Shown: one piece after another, positions 20,983-29,894 of the stretch
Numbering within the stretch: position 1 is the stretch's first letter
How the letters are laid out: each line of letters starts with the position of its first letter
DNA from: Agrostemma githago
Taxonomy: Eukaryota; Streptophyta; Magnoliopsida; Caryophyllales; Caryophyllaceae
Direction of reading: 5' to 3'
DNA length: 64,000 nucleotides
NCBI GenBank assembly: GCA_958450325.1
Contig: OY288251.1
Span: forward strand, 15,938,976 to 16,002,975
The notes under the pieces: generated by a model
The model's input: the letters and a program-made list of their open reading frames with translations, nothing else
Database searches by the model: none
What the model was told of the DNA's origin: nothing
Program-made: the position numbers and the translations under genes

Positions 20983-23683
20983 CTACCGAGTCCTCCTCCT
21001 CCTCCTCCTCCTAAAATCGACAGACAAGTCAGCAATAGGTGGGTACTCAGCAAATGGGTTGGGGCAGTTCCTCTTGTCATGGTGCCCCATCCTCTTGCAG
21101 TTCTTACAAAGCCGTTTAGGCCTGGCGGCAATTGCAGCACCCTTCGCCTTAGAAGAAAGCATCCGCTTCCCACTGCCCTTGTTCTTGGCTTTCTTCGGGA
21201 CAATATGGTTATTTCAATGGCGCTCGTACAGCCGAGGATCTCCTCTAATTCTTGGGTCTTGCAACAAGGGCCGGCAAAAGCAATATCGGACCTGAAGTTG
21301 CGAATGACGTCAGCTAGATTACTAACGTCTTCCTTACCCATTTTGCTGACATGACTGACGGTCTCATAGAACTCCGAAAACAGCCTCGTGACTGTAACAG
21401 CCTTCTCATCGCTTAGGCGACTCTCTAACAGAGGACACGCATTAACATTACGTAGAGCATACTTTGTCCATCTACATGCCACGTACCGTTCCGGGATCGT
21501 CTCCCGTCCTTTCGAAGAGTATATCCAAATGGCGTGCCTGCAAAGAATTCCATACCAACGGAACTTCCTGCAAGTACAGCTGACCTCACAGGTACCTGCG
21601 AGTGCATTAAAAAACACATAAAGAGTGCGACTCTTGACCGTACGGACAGTGGCTACGCAATGTACAGGATGTGACTTTGTAAAGGTATAATCACAACCTT
21701 GACAGGGTATAATCACACCCATTATGCTGCATAGTCACAGTCCTTACGTCGCAGAATCAAACGAATTACGTTGTACAATCACACGCACCGCATTCCAAAG
21801 TCGCACCATTTATTGTGTATAGTCACATTCAATGAATTATGGAATAAAATTCGTTACATTGTGCATTCACACTCACCACGTTGTGCATAGTCACACTCAC
21901 CGCAGTTTGGAATCACAACATTTAAGTCATATAGTCAGGCTATGTGACTGTGGCTACACAACATGGACAGTGACTTTCTATGCCAATACTTGGATTGTAT
22001 TCAACAATGTAGTTGCGGTCCCGGATGGAGTCTAGAACTGTTGTCGCTTCGATCCCGTCCTTCTCCTGATACCCACGAACGCTGCACGTGTACAGCGAAA
22101 ACTTGAACTCTTCCTGAAAGTGTGCAAAAGCCACGTGCGTGTACACCCTTGCCGCGTGGGTCTCCATCGGATTCATCGTTCCAGTTTTGGGGAATGTCTG
22201 CCGGTTATCGTTATCTAGCCTCTTCTGCATGTGCCTCTGTTGGTCCATCGCACTTTCGAAACGCATCCAGAACTGGACCAACGTACCTCTGTTGTCTTCA
22301 AACTTTTTGAAGAAACTGTTCTCACTCTCTGATCTCTGCGTTGTCCTCATAATTCCGGACATCCTTACCTCCCTGCAATGCGCGGCGACACATTTGCTCC
22401 TGTCTTCGAACATATTTTCAAACCATTCGATCCCAACAGCATCATGGTCGATCATAATCCGCCCCCACCTGTTGTCGAACTCCGACGCCTCGATGTCATC
22501 ATCCCATATAATTGCATTGAGGGCTTTTATGAATTCTGAGGCCTCCTCTCTTGATCTGCCGTACTTTGTTGGAACCTTGTTCATGATGTGCCACGTGCAG
22601 CACCGTTGGTGCGCTCCTTTGAATATTTCTGGGACGGCTTTTAAAATACCGGGATCCTGGTCTGTAATGATATAACACGGTTCCTTCCCGCCCATGGCTT
22701 CCAGAAACTGTGAGAGGACCCAGATAAATGACTCGTAGTCCTCCTTTAAAGCAACGTCCCACAGAACGTGACAAACCGTTTGTGATTGTCCATGCCAATG
22801 AATGGTGTGAACACCATAGAATACACGTTGGTTCCGTACGTTGGGTCGAACGAAACTGCATCCCCGAATGCCGCGTAGTTCCTTCGAGCTGCACCATCCG
22901 CCCAAATGACCCTGCGTAAGTTTCCGTCTGCATCCACATCTTAGTCAAAGTAAAAATCCTCCTGACTGTCCCTCAAACTCTTGAACCGGTCTATGAACAA
23001 TTGACCATCCTGCTCGTGGACGAAGCACTTGACGTCCCACCCCCAGTTCTTGAAATCACCCAACGATGCTCCGATGTTCTGATATCCGCCCGACATCTCC
23101 TTGCACATCCTGTATGTCCGAGTCGCCCCGATCTTCAGCGGCACACACAAAATTGCAACTGCATTAGTCGCGCACAGTTAGCAGTCAACCATAAACTAAC
23201 AACATTGTTCACAGACATTACGCACCCTCGAGTTGCAAACGATCATCTCCTTGTGATATCTTGATAGATTTCGAGATGACTTTTGAAACTCTCTGTCCTT
23301 AACCGTCACAAGATCGTGGTTATGTTCCTCGATGAACTCTTCAATATAAAACCCCCCGATCATTACACAGAGCCTAATTCTTGCTCCACATTGCGTCCTC
23401 GTCGCCTTCGTATTCCTTTCGGGTTCATACGATCCCACAGACTCTTGCCCCTGCTTCTCTCCCGTGCTCGACAACTTCACCATGCTCTGGCTGGCTATTT
23501 TGCCCTCCTTGTTACAAGCCAACAATTTCTTCTTAATCGAACCATCAAAGATCTAGTTGTCGTGTACCTCTTCGCCTCGAAACCAAAATAAGATGCGTAA
23601 GATTGATAAAACATGAAAGCTCCATCGATGTCCGCAAACTTCTTCCCTACGTAAGGCACAATCACTGTGTCTTTAACTGGCAT
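20983..23683 (-). pseudogene. FAR1-like / Mutator-type transposase, degenerate
   Basis: On the minus strand the domains follow the FAR1/FHY3 (MULE) order. First is a FAR1 DNA-binding region (FADIDGAFMFYQSYASYFGF to FIEEHNHDLVTV, about 23650-23300). Next is the DDE transposase core, with Asp in VSFDPTYGTN, Asp in IITDQDPGI, the CTWHIMNK motif, and Glu in SESENSFFKKF. A SWIM zinc finger (CTCRKFRWYGILCRHAIWI, about 21590-21535) and a C-terminal knuckle (CKNCKRMGHHDKRNC) with an Arg run end it. Breaks: frameshifts near 23505, 22750 and 21200 and an in-frame TAA at 22943-22941. One intron near 23222-23163 fits GT/AG with a good phase join. A second intron near 21950-21650 is filled with the AGTCACAC repeat. 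This copy cannot make an intact transposase. Confidence 0.85.
21680..21960. repeat. TAGTCACAC repeats inside the transposase intron
   Basis: About ten units including GGTATAATCACACCC, CTGCATAGTCACAGTC, GTTGTACAATCACACGC and GTGTATAGTCACATTC. At about 21935 the orientation begins to flip to GTGACTGTGGCTACAC. Both flanks hold a diverged copy of GTAGCCAC(A/T)GTC, at 21950 and near 21640. Confidence 0.75.
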
Positions 23684-23689
23684 ATAGGT

Positions 23690-23992
23690 TGGAACAAAAA
23701 AGAATTATAAAAGGTTGGAACAAAAAAAACTATAATAAAAAACCTATATTATACAATAAAAAAGAAATCCTAAATTACACACTATCAATCTTGCAACGCA
23801 CGCATTCATCTCTAACCTTAATGAAATGTGACTTTTCTCAACAACGACAGTGACTTTGTTCATATAACAGCATGATTGTTAGAGATTAACACCCACACCG
23901 CATAACAACTGCAAGTACAACTACAACCCAAGATGCAATACTCAACAAAAAAAAAATACCAACAATAATAAATATAACAATGATAAAGAAAC
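23690..23992. repeat. A-rich tandem repeat, first copy
   Basis: From about 23770 the sequence (CCTAAATTACACACTATCAA onward) recurs at 36471 on the far side of the Tat element. With the insertion removed, the two copies lie about 305-315 bp apart in tandem. The copy holds GTGACTT motifs, the inverse of the AGTCAC repeat. Confidence 0.7.
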
Positions 23993-24670
23993 TGTTTCGG
24001 TCACGGAAACAATTCACCCGGCCTAGGATCCGGGTAGTATAATTGAATTAACGATGAACAATTGATCGCTTGATTCCCTTGGTCTCCCCTTCCTCTCACT
24101 CCTTGAATCGGACCTTCCCGGCGGAAACGGCCTGCTCCCTGCACAAAGAACGCACAGGGCCTCGGAGGTTGTCCGAGGAAACCCTCTCCGATGCCTAAGT
24201 CAGTCCGTGAAATGCCTTTACGAACCTAGCTCGTGAGGAACTAGGCGGCGTTTTAGGAGTAAGAGTCTAGAGAGAGAAAATCCTCCCCCCCTCTCATGTG
24301 GGAAATGGGGAGGTATTTATACCTTCCCACAAGAGAGAGAAGAGAAAGAAGAATGGTTGGATAGAGAAGTGACAAGTGGCGGCTTCTCATCCATCCATTC
24401 CCAATTACCTTAGGCAAAATGACGAGAGGGCCCCTGGGGGTCCTGACCCTGTCGACCAGGGATTTCCCAGGGCAGACAGTCTTCAGGCAGGGGGCTGCCA
24501 AGCTCCGACAGGCTGGGTTGGCTCGTGCTCTCAGCAGCTGACGGCCAACCTTTAGCGTTTTATGCTTTGTTTTAGGTTCTTGCTGGGGGCTAGTCTTTCG
24601 ATTCCTTGGCAGGAACCGTCTCGGGGCCTGCCTAGCAGGCGGCTGATTGACAGGCGGCCCACCCCAATCA
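23993..24670 (-). repeat. 3' LTR of the Tat-like element
   Basis: 678 bp and homologous to 35708-36383. On the minus strand it starts TGATTGGGGTGGGCC and ends GTGACCGAAACA. The palindromic GGTATTTATACC near 24312-24323 supplies the minus-strand TATA box (TATAAATA). Confidence 0.95.
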
Positions 24671-25021
24671 ATTGGCCTTCGTCAGTAGGAGGGAAGTGAG
24701 ACTTCTCCTCTGCTGGCGACTCTTGCTTGGAGGGGGGTTGACTTCCCTGTCTGTTGCAGCATTTAATGCTTCGCACCTTCCCAAGGAACTTTGCACTGCT
24801 CCTGTCAGGAATGCAAAGAGGTGAGAGCACTTTTGTAATGATTGCCCTTTTCTTCTGGGCGGATTTTGGGGAACCGTGAAGAGTTCCTGATTGGTGGCTC
24901 TCCTCCCAGGGTGGTTGGAGCGTTCATTAATGCGGTGTTTTCCTTGGTATAAAATCCTTAGCTTCCTTTATCATTTGTGTTCCATCCCACCTTCAATCTT
25001 TTCCTTTTCTTTACTTTAAAC
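24671..25021. other. Spacer between the 3' LTR and the first opposite-strand ORF
   Basis: It holds the likely promoter of the plus-strand ORF: GGTATAAAATCC at 24946-24957, about 70 bp before the ATG at 25022. No clear polypurine tract is seen next to the 3' LTR on the minus strand, which is odd for a young element. Confidence 0.5.
24948..24954 (+). promoter_or_regulatory. TATA box for opposite-strand ORF 1
   Basis: TATAAAA 68-74 bp upstream of the ATG at 25022, with a pyrimidine-rich leader after it (TTTTCCTTTTCTTTAC). The arrangement is that of a plant core promoter. Confidence 0.5.
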
Positions 25022-25603
25022 ATGACTTGGATCAAAAAAAGTGTAATTCGCCGTGGGGTCAAACATGTTTCTTTCATCTTCAGAGGGTTTTGGAGGCTCA
25101 GATATGCACGGACCGCTTATTTAGCTGTTCGCCGGAGTCGCTGTTCACGACTTCGCCTTCGCCGGAGGGGTCGGAAGGCCTTCATTAGGATGGGCAAACG
25201 CCCTAGGAGGTCCTCGCCTCCTGCTGCGCCTAGGTTTAGGCGTTGCTCCCAGGGAGGGGGCTGTTATGATAGGGGATGTCATGAGTGTTTTCCATGGCTG
25301 CACCCTGAACAATTCGGCCCCAACTCTGACACCGATTCCTCCCTGGAGTCGGGTCCTTCTTCGCCTGTAAAGAAGACAGGCTGTCGCGCCTGCGACGAGT
25401 CCCGAGCTGTTCCTTTTGGAAGGGACTGGGAAGACAGCAGCCACGACTCTGATGACAGCGAAGGTCTTGGCTGTCTGAGCGACAGGGACGGAGATGGGGC
25501 TTTTGATGACCCCTTTCAGGGTTCCCCAAGTTGGGACTGGGGCTCGGCTCTCGGGAGTCCAGGCAGTCCTGGGGATTATTCCCCAGATTTGGGGGACGAC
25601 TAG
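25022..25603 (+). CDS. Opposite-strand ORF 1 of the Tat-like element
   Basis: 193 codons from the ATG at 25022, on the strand opposite to gag-pol. An in-frame ATG also exists at 24977, but it lies too close to the TATA box at 24948. The N-terminal third is strongly basic, with Arg-rich runs (RCSRLRLRRRGRKAFIRMGK) suggesting nucleic-acid binding or nuclear import. The middle has a Cys/His-containing part (GGGCYDRGCHECFPWLHPEQF) that could bind a metal. The C-terminal third is acidic (Asp/Ser/Gly). I recognise no family. Extra opposite-strand ORFs downstream of pol are known in Tat elements, but their function is not established. Confidence 0.5.
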   Translation: MTWIKKSVIRRGVKHVSFIFRGFWRLRYARTAYLAVRRSRCSRLRLRRRGRKAFIRMGKRPRRSSPPAAPRFRRCSQGGGCYDRGCHECFPWLHPEQFGPNSDTDSSLESGPSSPVKKTGCRACDESRAVPFGRDWEDSSHDSDDSEGLGCLSDRDGDGAFDDPFQGSPSWDWGSALGSPGSPGDYSPDLGDD

Positions 25604-25937
25604 GCCTGCATGGCAGGGCTTTTGATTTCTGTCAGGCTGGAACTTTTTGAGCCTTATGTAATTTTCTTTCATATCCGTCTCACGATGTAGCTTTCCCTTG
25701 CAGGGTTTTCAATGAAATGAATATTTTGTGCATTTGAATTTTTGATGAGTTATTATTATATTATATATATTTTTTTTTTTTTTTTTGAATGAGGTCGTTG
25801 ATTGACCTTTCTCTCTGACGTTTCTGTTTACCGAGGCTCTTCTTGAAAAAGGTGAGCAGTTGGTGTTCAGCATGCGACACGTGGATGGTCCTCGAAGGTT
25901 TTGTCAGGGATTTCGCCTTTCGAACTTCTTTGGGCTT

Positions 25938-25945
25938 TATATAAA
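25938..25945 (+). promoter_or_regulatory. TATA box for opposite-strand ORF 2
   Basis: TATATAAA in GGGCTTTATATAAACCC, about 205 bp before the ATG at 26150. A C/T-rich leader follows, as expected for a transcript on the plus strand. Confidence 0.5.
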
Positions 25946-26149
25946 CCCTTCTCCCCCTTCATTCTCTTTTTTTACTCTTCTCGACACCTTTACTCCCCAT
26001 AACACTTCTTGAATCTCCTTCATTGACCGAGCGTTTTCTCTTTGAGGAGCAAGGATCACTTCTTGTCGCCGTCTCTGGCAACTTCACCGGCGTTTTTTAG
26101 GTTAGAACTTTCGAATCTTTCGCTTCTTTTCTTCCCTTCTATAGCCTAA

Positions 26150-28492
26150 ATGTCGCGAGTCCGCCCCCTTTCCCTTGATTCTTTGCTCGGAGGAACTGGC
26201 GGCGGCGACGGTAGTCGTCATGACGTTGCTTCTTCCTCCGGGGTTGGCCCCAGGGAGGAAGACGATCACAGGGGAGAGGGTGCTGAGTCACCCGACCCAG
26301 CTCCCTTCGATGTGATTGATTCTGATGACGAAGCCCTGGAGGTGGATCCTGCCAGGGTGGCCGGTCCTCTCATCCGCAGGGAGAGAGGGAGGACCTATTT
26401 TCTGGATAAAGAAAAATACGTGGTGCCCTTACAGACCTATCCCGAGGCTAAGAATAGGGACCTGATCTTGGAATGTAACGCGGCTGAGGCCATCGAGCAG
26501 TTTTATAATTTTGGGGAGGGGTACACAGTGGTGATCCCTGGGGAAGAGGACACAGTATGCTGTCCCCCAGAAGGGTGTGTAGCCGTCTTCCATAAGTCCC
26601 TAGAATTCGGCCTGCGATTCCTGTTGCATCCCTTCCTGGAGGAAACTTTCAGGAGGATGAACGTCGCCATCGCTCAGTTAACTGCAACGACCATTAGGGC
26701 ATTAGTGGCCTACACCTGGACCTGCCTGTTCCATGGCGAGGGGCCATACATCGACGCCCTTCGCTTTATGGTTGGCCTCCAAATGGTGTCTTCATCTGGG
26801 GGGGATGGCTCCCCTGGCTACTGGTCTCTGCTGAGACAGAAAAAATACGCCTTGGTCTGGCCGGCCATGAGCAGTCTCAAAGACTGGAAAAACAATTTCA
26901 TATATGTCCATAGTGCGTCGGGGTGGAAAATTCCTAGACATTTTAGGAACCATGTCCATACCCGCATGGAGACGCGTGAGGAGTATCATCCTCGTGTTGG
27001 GGGGAAGGCTCTGGAAGTCAGGCTGAGCGATAAGGAGAAGATTTTGATAAAAAAGTTTGAGATCGTGACGGATAAACATGGGAACTTTTGCCCTGTTTTC
27101 TAACTCCCTCATGCGGAGCTCATCACGACAGACGAGTACCTGCTTCCCCTGGGCCTGATTCGTGGCCTTGAAGGTAGTTCTAGGGTTTTCTTGTTGTCAC
27201 GATTTTCCAGGGATTTTATTTCTCCCTGCTTTTTTGATGACCGCCTTTCCTTTCCTGCAGATTCCTACTCTTGGAGCTGGACCAAGAAGCAGGTCAGAAG
27301 GCTAGGCTTGAGCGAGGATTTGCACGTTCTTTCAAAGCGTCCCTCTCTTCCACCAAATTTTAGGAAAGGAAGTAAGGCCCTCATGAAGCTTGTGAAAGAC
27401 TTTGCCGCTGGTCAAAGATTACCTCTTCCCCCCCGGCTGCCTTCGTCGAAGCCGGCGACCCCTACTCCCAGCATTCATGAGGGGGAAGCGGAGGTTACTT
27501 CAGGAGCCACTCCTTCCCCTGGTCAAAAACAGGGTGCTTCTCCGGCTGGCCCTCGGATCTCGCAGGGAACGCAGCCTGGAGATTCGGAGGGGACTGGGGA
27601 GAGTGTTCCCTTGGAAGCGAGGAGGAAAAGGGAGAGGGAGCCTCCTAGTGCTGACGTGGTGGACCTGGAGGCGGATGTCTCCACCCCTGAGGCGAAACGC
27701 CCTGCACGCGAGCCCTCTAGTATTCCCTTCCCAGAGGAAAATGTGGAGTTCCACTACACGGCTGGTGATAGTGTAGATGTATCGGGCCTGCTTTCTGACT
27801 CCGGGGCTGTTTTAGCCGACCGCCTTACAAAGATGGTAACTTCCACCTCTCATCAAGTGCTTCAATATATCCAGCGTACCTCCAAGGTCATGTTGGCATC
27901 TGCGGAACTGGCGGCTCTCAGCCGCCTGAGTGATGAGGAGCTAACAGTTACCCCTGGGGCTCCTCCTCCCGACCGCCTGGCCATGATAGAGAGGGACGTC
28001 TCCTTGATAAGCTCCTTGAAAGACAAAATGACAAGGCAAGAGGGGGAGTTGGAAGAGGCCAAGAAGCAGGCTGATCGCTGGAGGCTGCAGGGGGAAATGG
28101 CTGTGAAGGAGGTTTCCAAGTTAGAGGCCGAACTGAAGGAGAGCCGGCAATCGTTGGATCGTGCTAACCTTTCTTTGGCCGAGATGGGGCATTTGAAGGG
28201 GAGAGTGACTGTCCTGGAGGACCAGCTGTCGCAGGCAAAGTCGGCTTTTGACCAGGCCAAGGGGGAATGGGCGAAAGAGAAAGAGACCCTGGCTACGGAG
28301 ACTGAGGAAGCGGTGGGTGCCAGTTTCGTGAGCGGCGCCAACTCCTCTCTGGAATTGGTTATGGAGGTGATAAGGGAGATGTTCCCTACTTTTGACGAGG
28401 ACGCTTTCCGGAGCCTCTATTCTGCCAAGGACGAAGCCCGGGTGACCAGGCAGCCTGAAGCAGACGCCAACGCTCGCCAGGATGCTGCGTGA
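26150..28492 (+). pseudogene. Opposite-strand ORF 2: Transposase_28-like (putative gypsy-type transposon) protein
   Basis: Exon 1 (26150-27173) and exon 2 (27261-28492) are joined by an 87-bp GT...AG intron whose phase-1 ends make one Asp codon, giving 752 codons. The N-terminus is acidic and low-complexity. Residues 150-270 (LHPFLEETFRRMNVAIAQLT, then WSLLRQKKYALVWP and DWKNNFIYV) match the 'putative gypsy type transposon' (Transposase_28) family often found antisense in Tat elements. The C-terminal ~200 residues form a long predicted coiled coil (Leu/Glu/Lys heptads, about 27980-28350). One in-frame TAA at 27101-27103 truncates exon 1, so this copy is disabled unless the stop is spliced out or read through. 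The role is unknown; it is not needed for the core cycle. Confidence 0.65.
27174..27260 (+). other. Predicted intron of opposite-strand ORF 2
   Basis: Begins GTAGTTC and ends TTTCCTTTCCTGCAG with a pyrimidine-rich 3' end. It is 87 bp long. The join restores one continuous frame into SYSWSWTKKQVRRLG. Confidence 0.65.
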
Positions 28493-28704
28493 CGCCCCTT
28501 CTCTTTTATGAAAGCTTTTTATTTTCTTGTGCTGAACCAGTGTTCATGGTTTTTCTGTAATATTTTGCTATTCGGTTTTTTCTTCAACTTTGTAAAGACC
28601 TTTCCTCCCTTCATGGGTTTTGTTTGTGGAGTGTTTCTCTTGGCTTTCTATGGCATAACTGTTTTAAAATTTAGGGATCCTTTTCTCGTCTGTTTGATCG
28701 CGCC
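28493..28704. other. Spacer between opposite-strand ORF 2 and the tandem array
   Basis: T-rich sequence, probably the 3' UTR and polyadenylation region of the plus-strand gene. Nothing else is seen. Confidence 0.5.
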
Positions 28705-29665
28705 TGTCATAGCCTGTCCCTGGCTTTTGTTCAAAGTCCAGGGGGCCTGCCCCCTGCCTGCCCGGAGGTAAGCAGGGTGGTTTTTGCGTTTTTTATACAA
28801 GGTTGGGAGGCCTGCCCCTAGTCCTTGTTTGTCTGGCCTGTCCCTGGCTTTTGTTCAAAGTCCAGGGGGCCTGCCCCCTGCCCGCCTGGAGGTAAGCAGG
28901 GTGGCTCTTGTGTTTTTTATACAAGGTTGGGGGGCCTGCCCCCAGTCCTTGTTAGCTTGGCCTGTCCCTGGCTTTTCGTTCAAAGTCCAGGGGGCCTGCC
29001 CCCTGCCTGCCTGGAGGTAAGCAGGGTGGCTTTTGTGTTTTTTATACAAGGTTGGGGGGCCTGCCCCCAGTCCTTGTTAGCTTGGCCTGTCCCTGGCTTT
29101 TCGTTCAAAGTCCAGGGGGCCTGCCCCCTGCCTGCCTGGAGGTAAGCAGGGTGGCTTTTGTGTTTTTTATACAAGGTTGGGGGGCCTGCCCCCAGTCCTT
29201 GTTAGCTTGGCCTGTCCCTGGCTTTTCGTTCAAAGTCCAGGGGGCCTGCCCCCTGCCTGCCTGGAGGTAAGCAGGGTGGCTTTTGTGTTTTTTATACAAG
29301 GTTGGGGGGCCTGCCCCCAGTCCTTGTTAGCCTGGCCTATCCCTGGCTTTTCGTTCAAAGTCCAGGGGGCCTGCCCCCTGCCTGCCTGGAGGTAAGCAGG
29401 GTGGCTCTTGTGTTTTTTATACAAGGTTGGGGGGCCTGCCCCCAGTCCTTGTTAGCCTGGCCTGTCCCTGGCTTTTGTTCAAAGTCCAGGGGGCCTGCCC
29501 CCTGCCTGCCCGGAGGTAAGCAGGGTGGTTTTTGCGTTTTTTATACAAGGTTGGGGGGCCTGCCCCCAGTCCTTGTTAGCTTGGCCTGTCCCTGGCTTTT
29601 CGTTCAAAGTCCAGGGGGCCTGCCCCCCTGCTTGCCCAGAGGTAAGCAGGGTAGCCTCTGGTTTT
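28705..29665. repeat. 125-bp tandem array in the Tat-like element (about 7.7 units)
   Basis: The anchor GGTAAGCAGGGTGG recurs every 125-126 bp (28766, 28892, 29017, 29142, 29267, 29392, 29514, 29640). Each unit holds two copies of the inverted repeat GGGGGCCTGCCCCC, and one TTTTTTATACAAGGTTGG. Units are nearly identical, more alike in the middle, which suggests recent expansion. The open frames on both strands across it come from the 125-bp period (three frames in rotation) and are not genes. Confidence 0.9.
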
Positions 29666-29894
29666 GCGTTGGGGGGTCCATTTTACCCAATTTTGGCAAC
29701 AGGGGGGCCTCCCCCTATTGCCCCCTGCTCGTTTGTGTGTGAAAGACGCGAGTGTGAACAGGCAACGAGTATAAATCTGTCTTCTCATTTCTCTTAAAAT
29801 TCTTTTTGACATTGGGGTGGTCGGAGCCGTTGACATTTCTGATCGTCCTCCGCCTTTTTACTTTAGTAAAAGTGAAAACTGCCTATATTCTTGT
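29666..29894. other. Spacer between the array and the gag-pol stop
   Basis: A last variant of the G/C palindrome (GGGGGGCCTCCCCCTATTGCC) follows the array. It is then AT-rich up to the gag-pol stop codon at 29895-29897. No gene is seen. Confidence 0.5.

Noticed and set aside
20959..22675. Plus-strand frames opposite the transposase
   Set aside because: They mirror the minus-strand FAR1-like pseudogene, whose domains are clear.
28784..29797. Repeated 60-150 residue open frames on both strands
   Set aside because: They arise from the 125-bp tandem unit. They have repeats of the same peptide in rotating frames and no start or codon signal.
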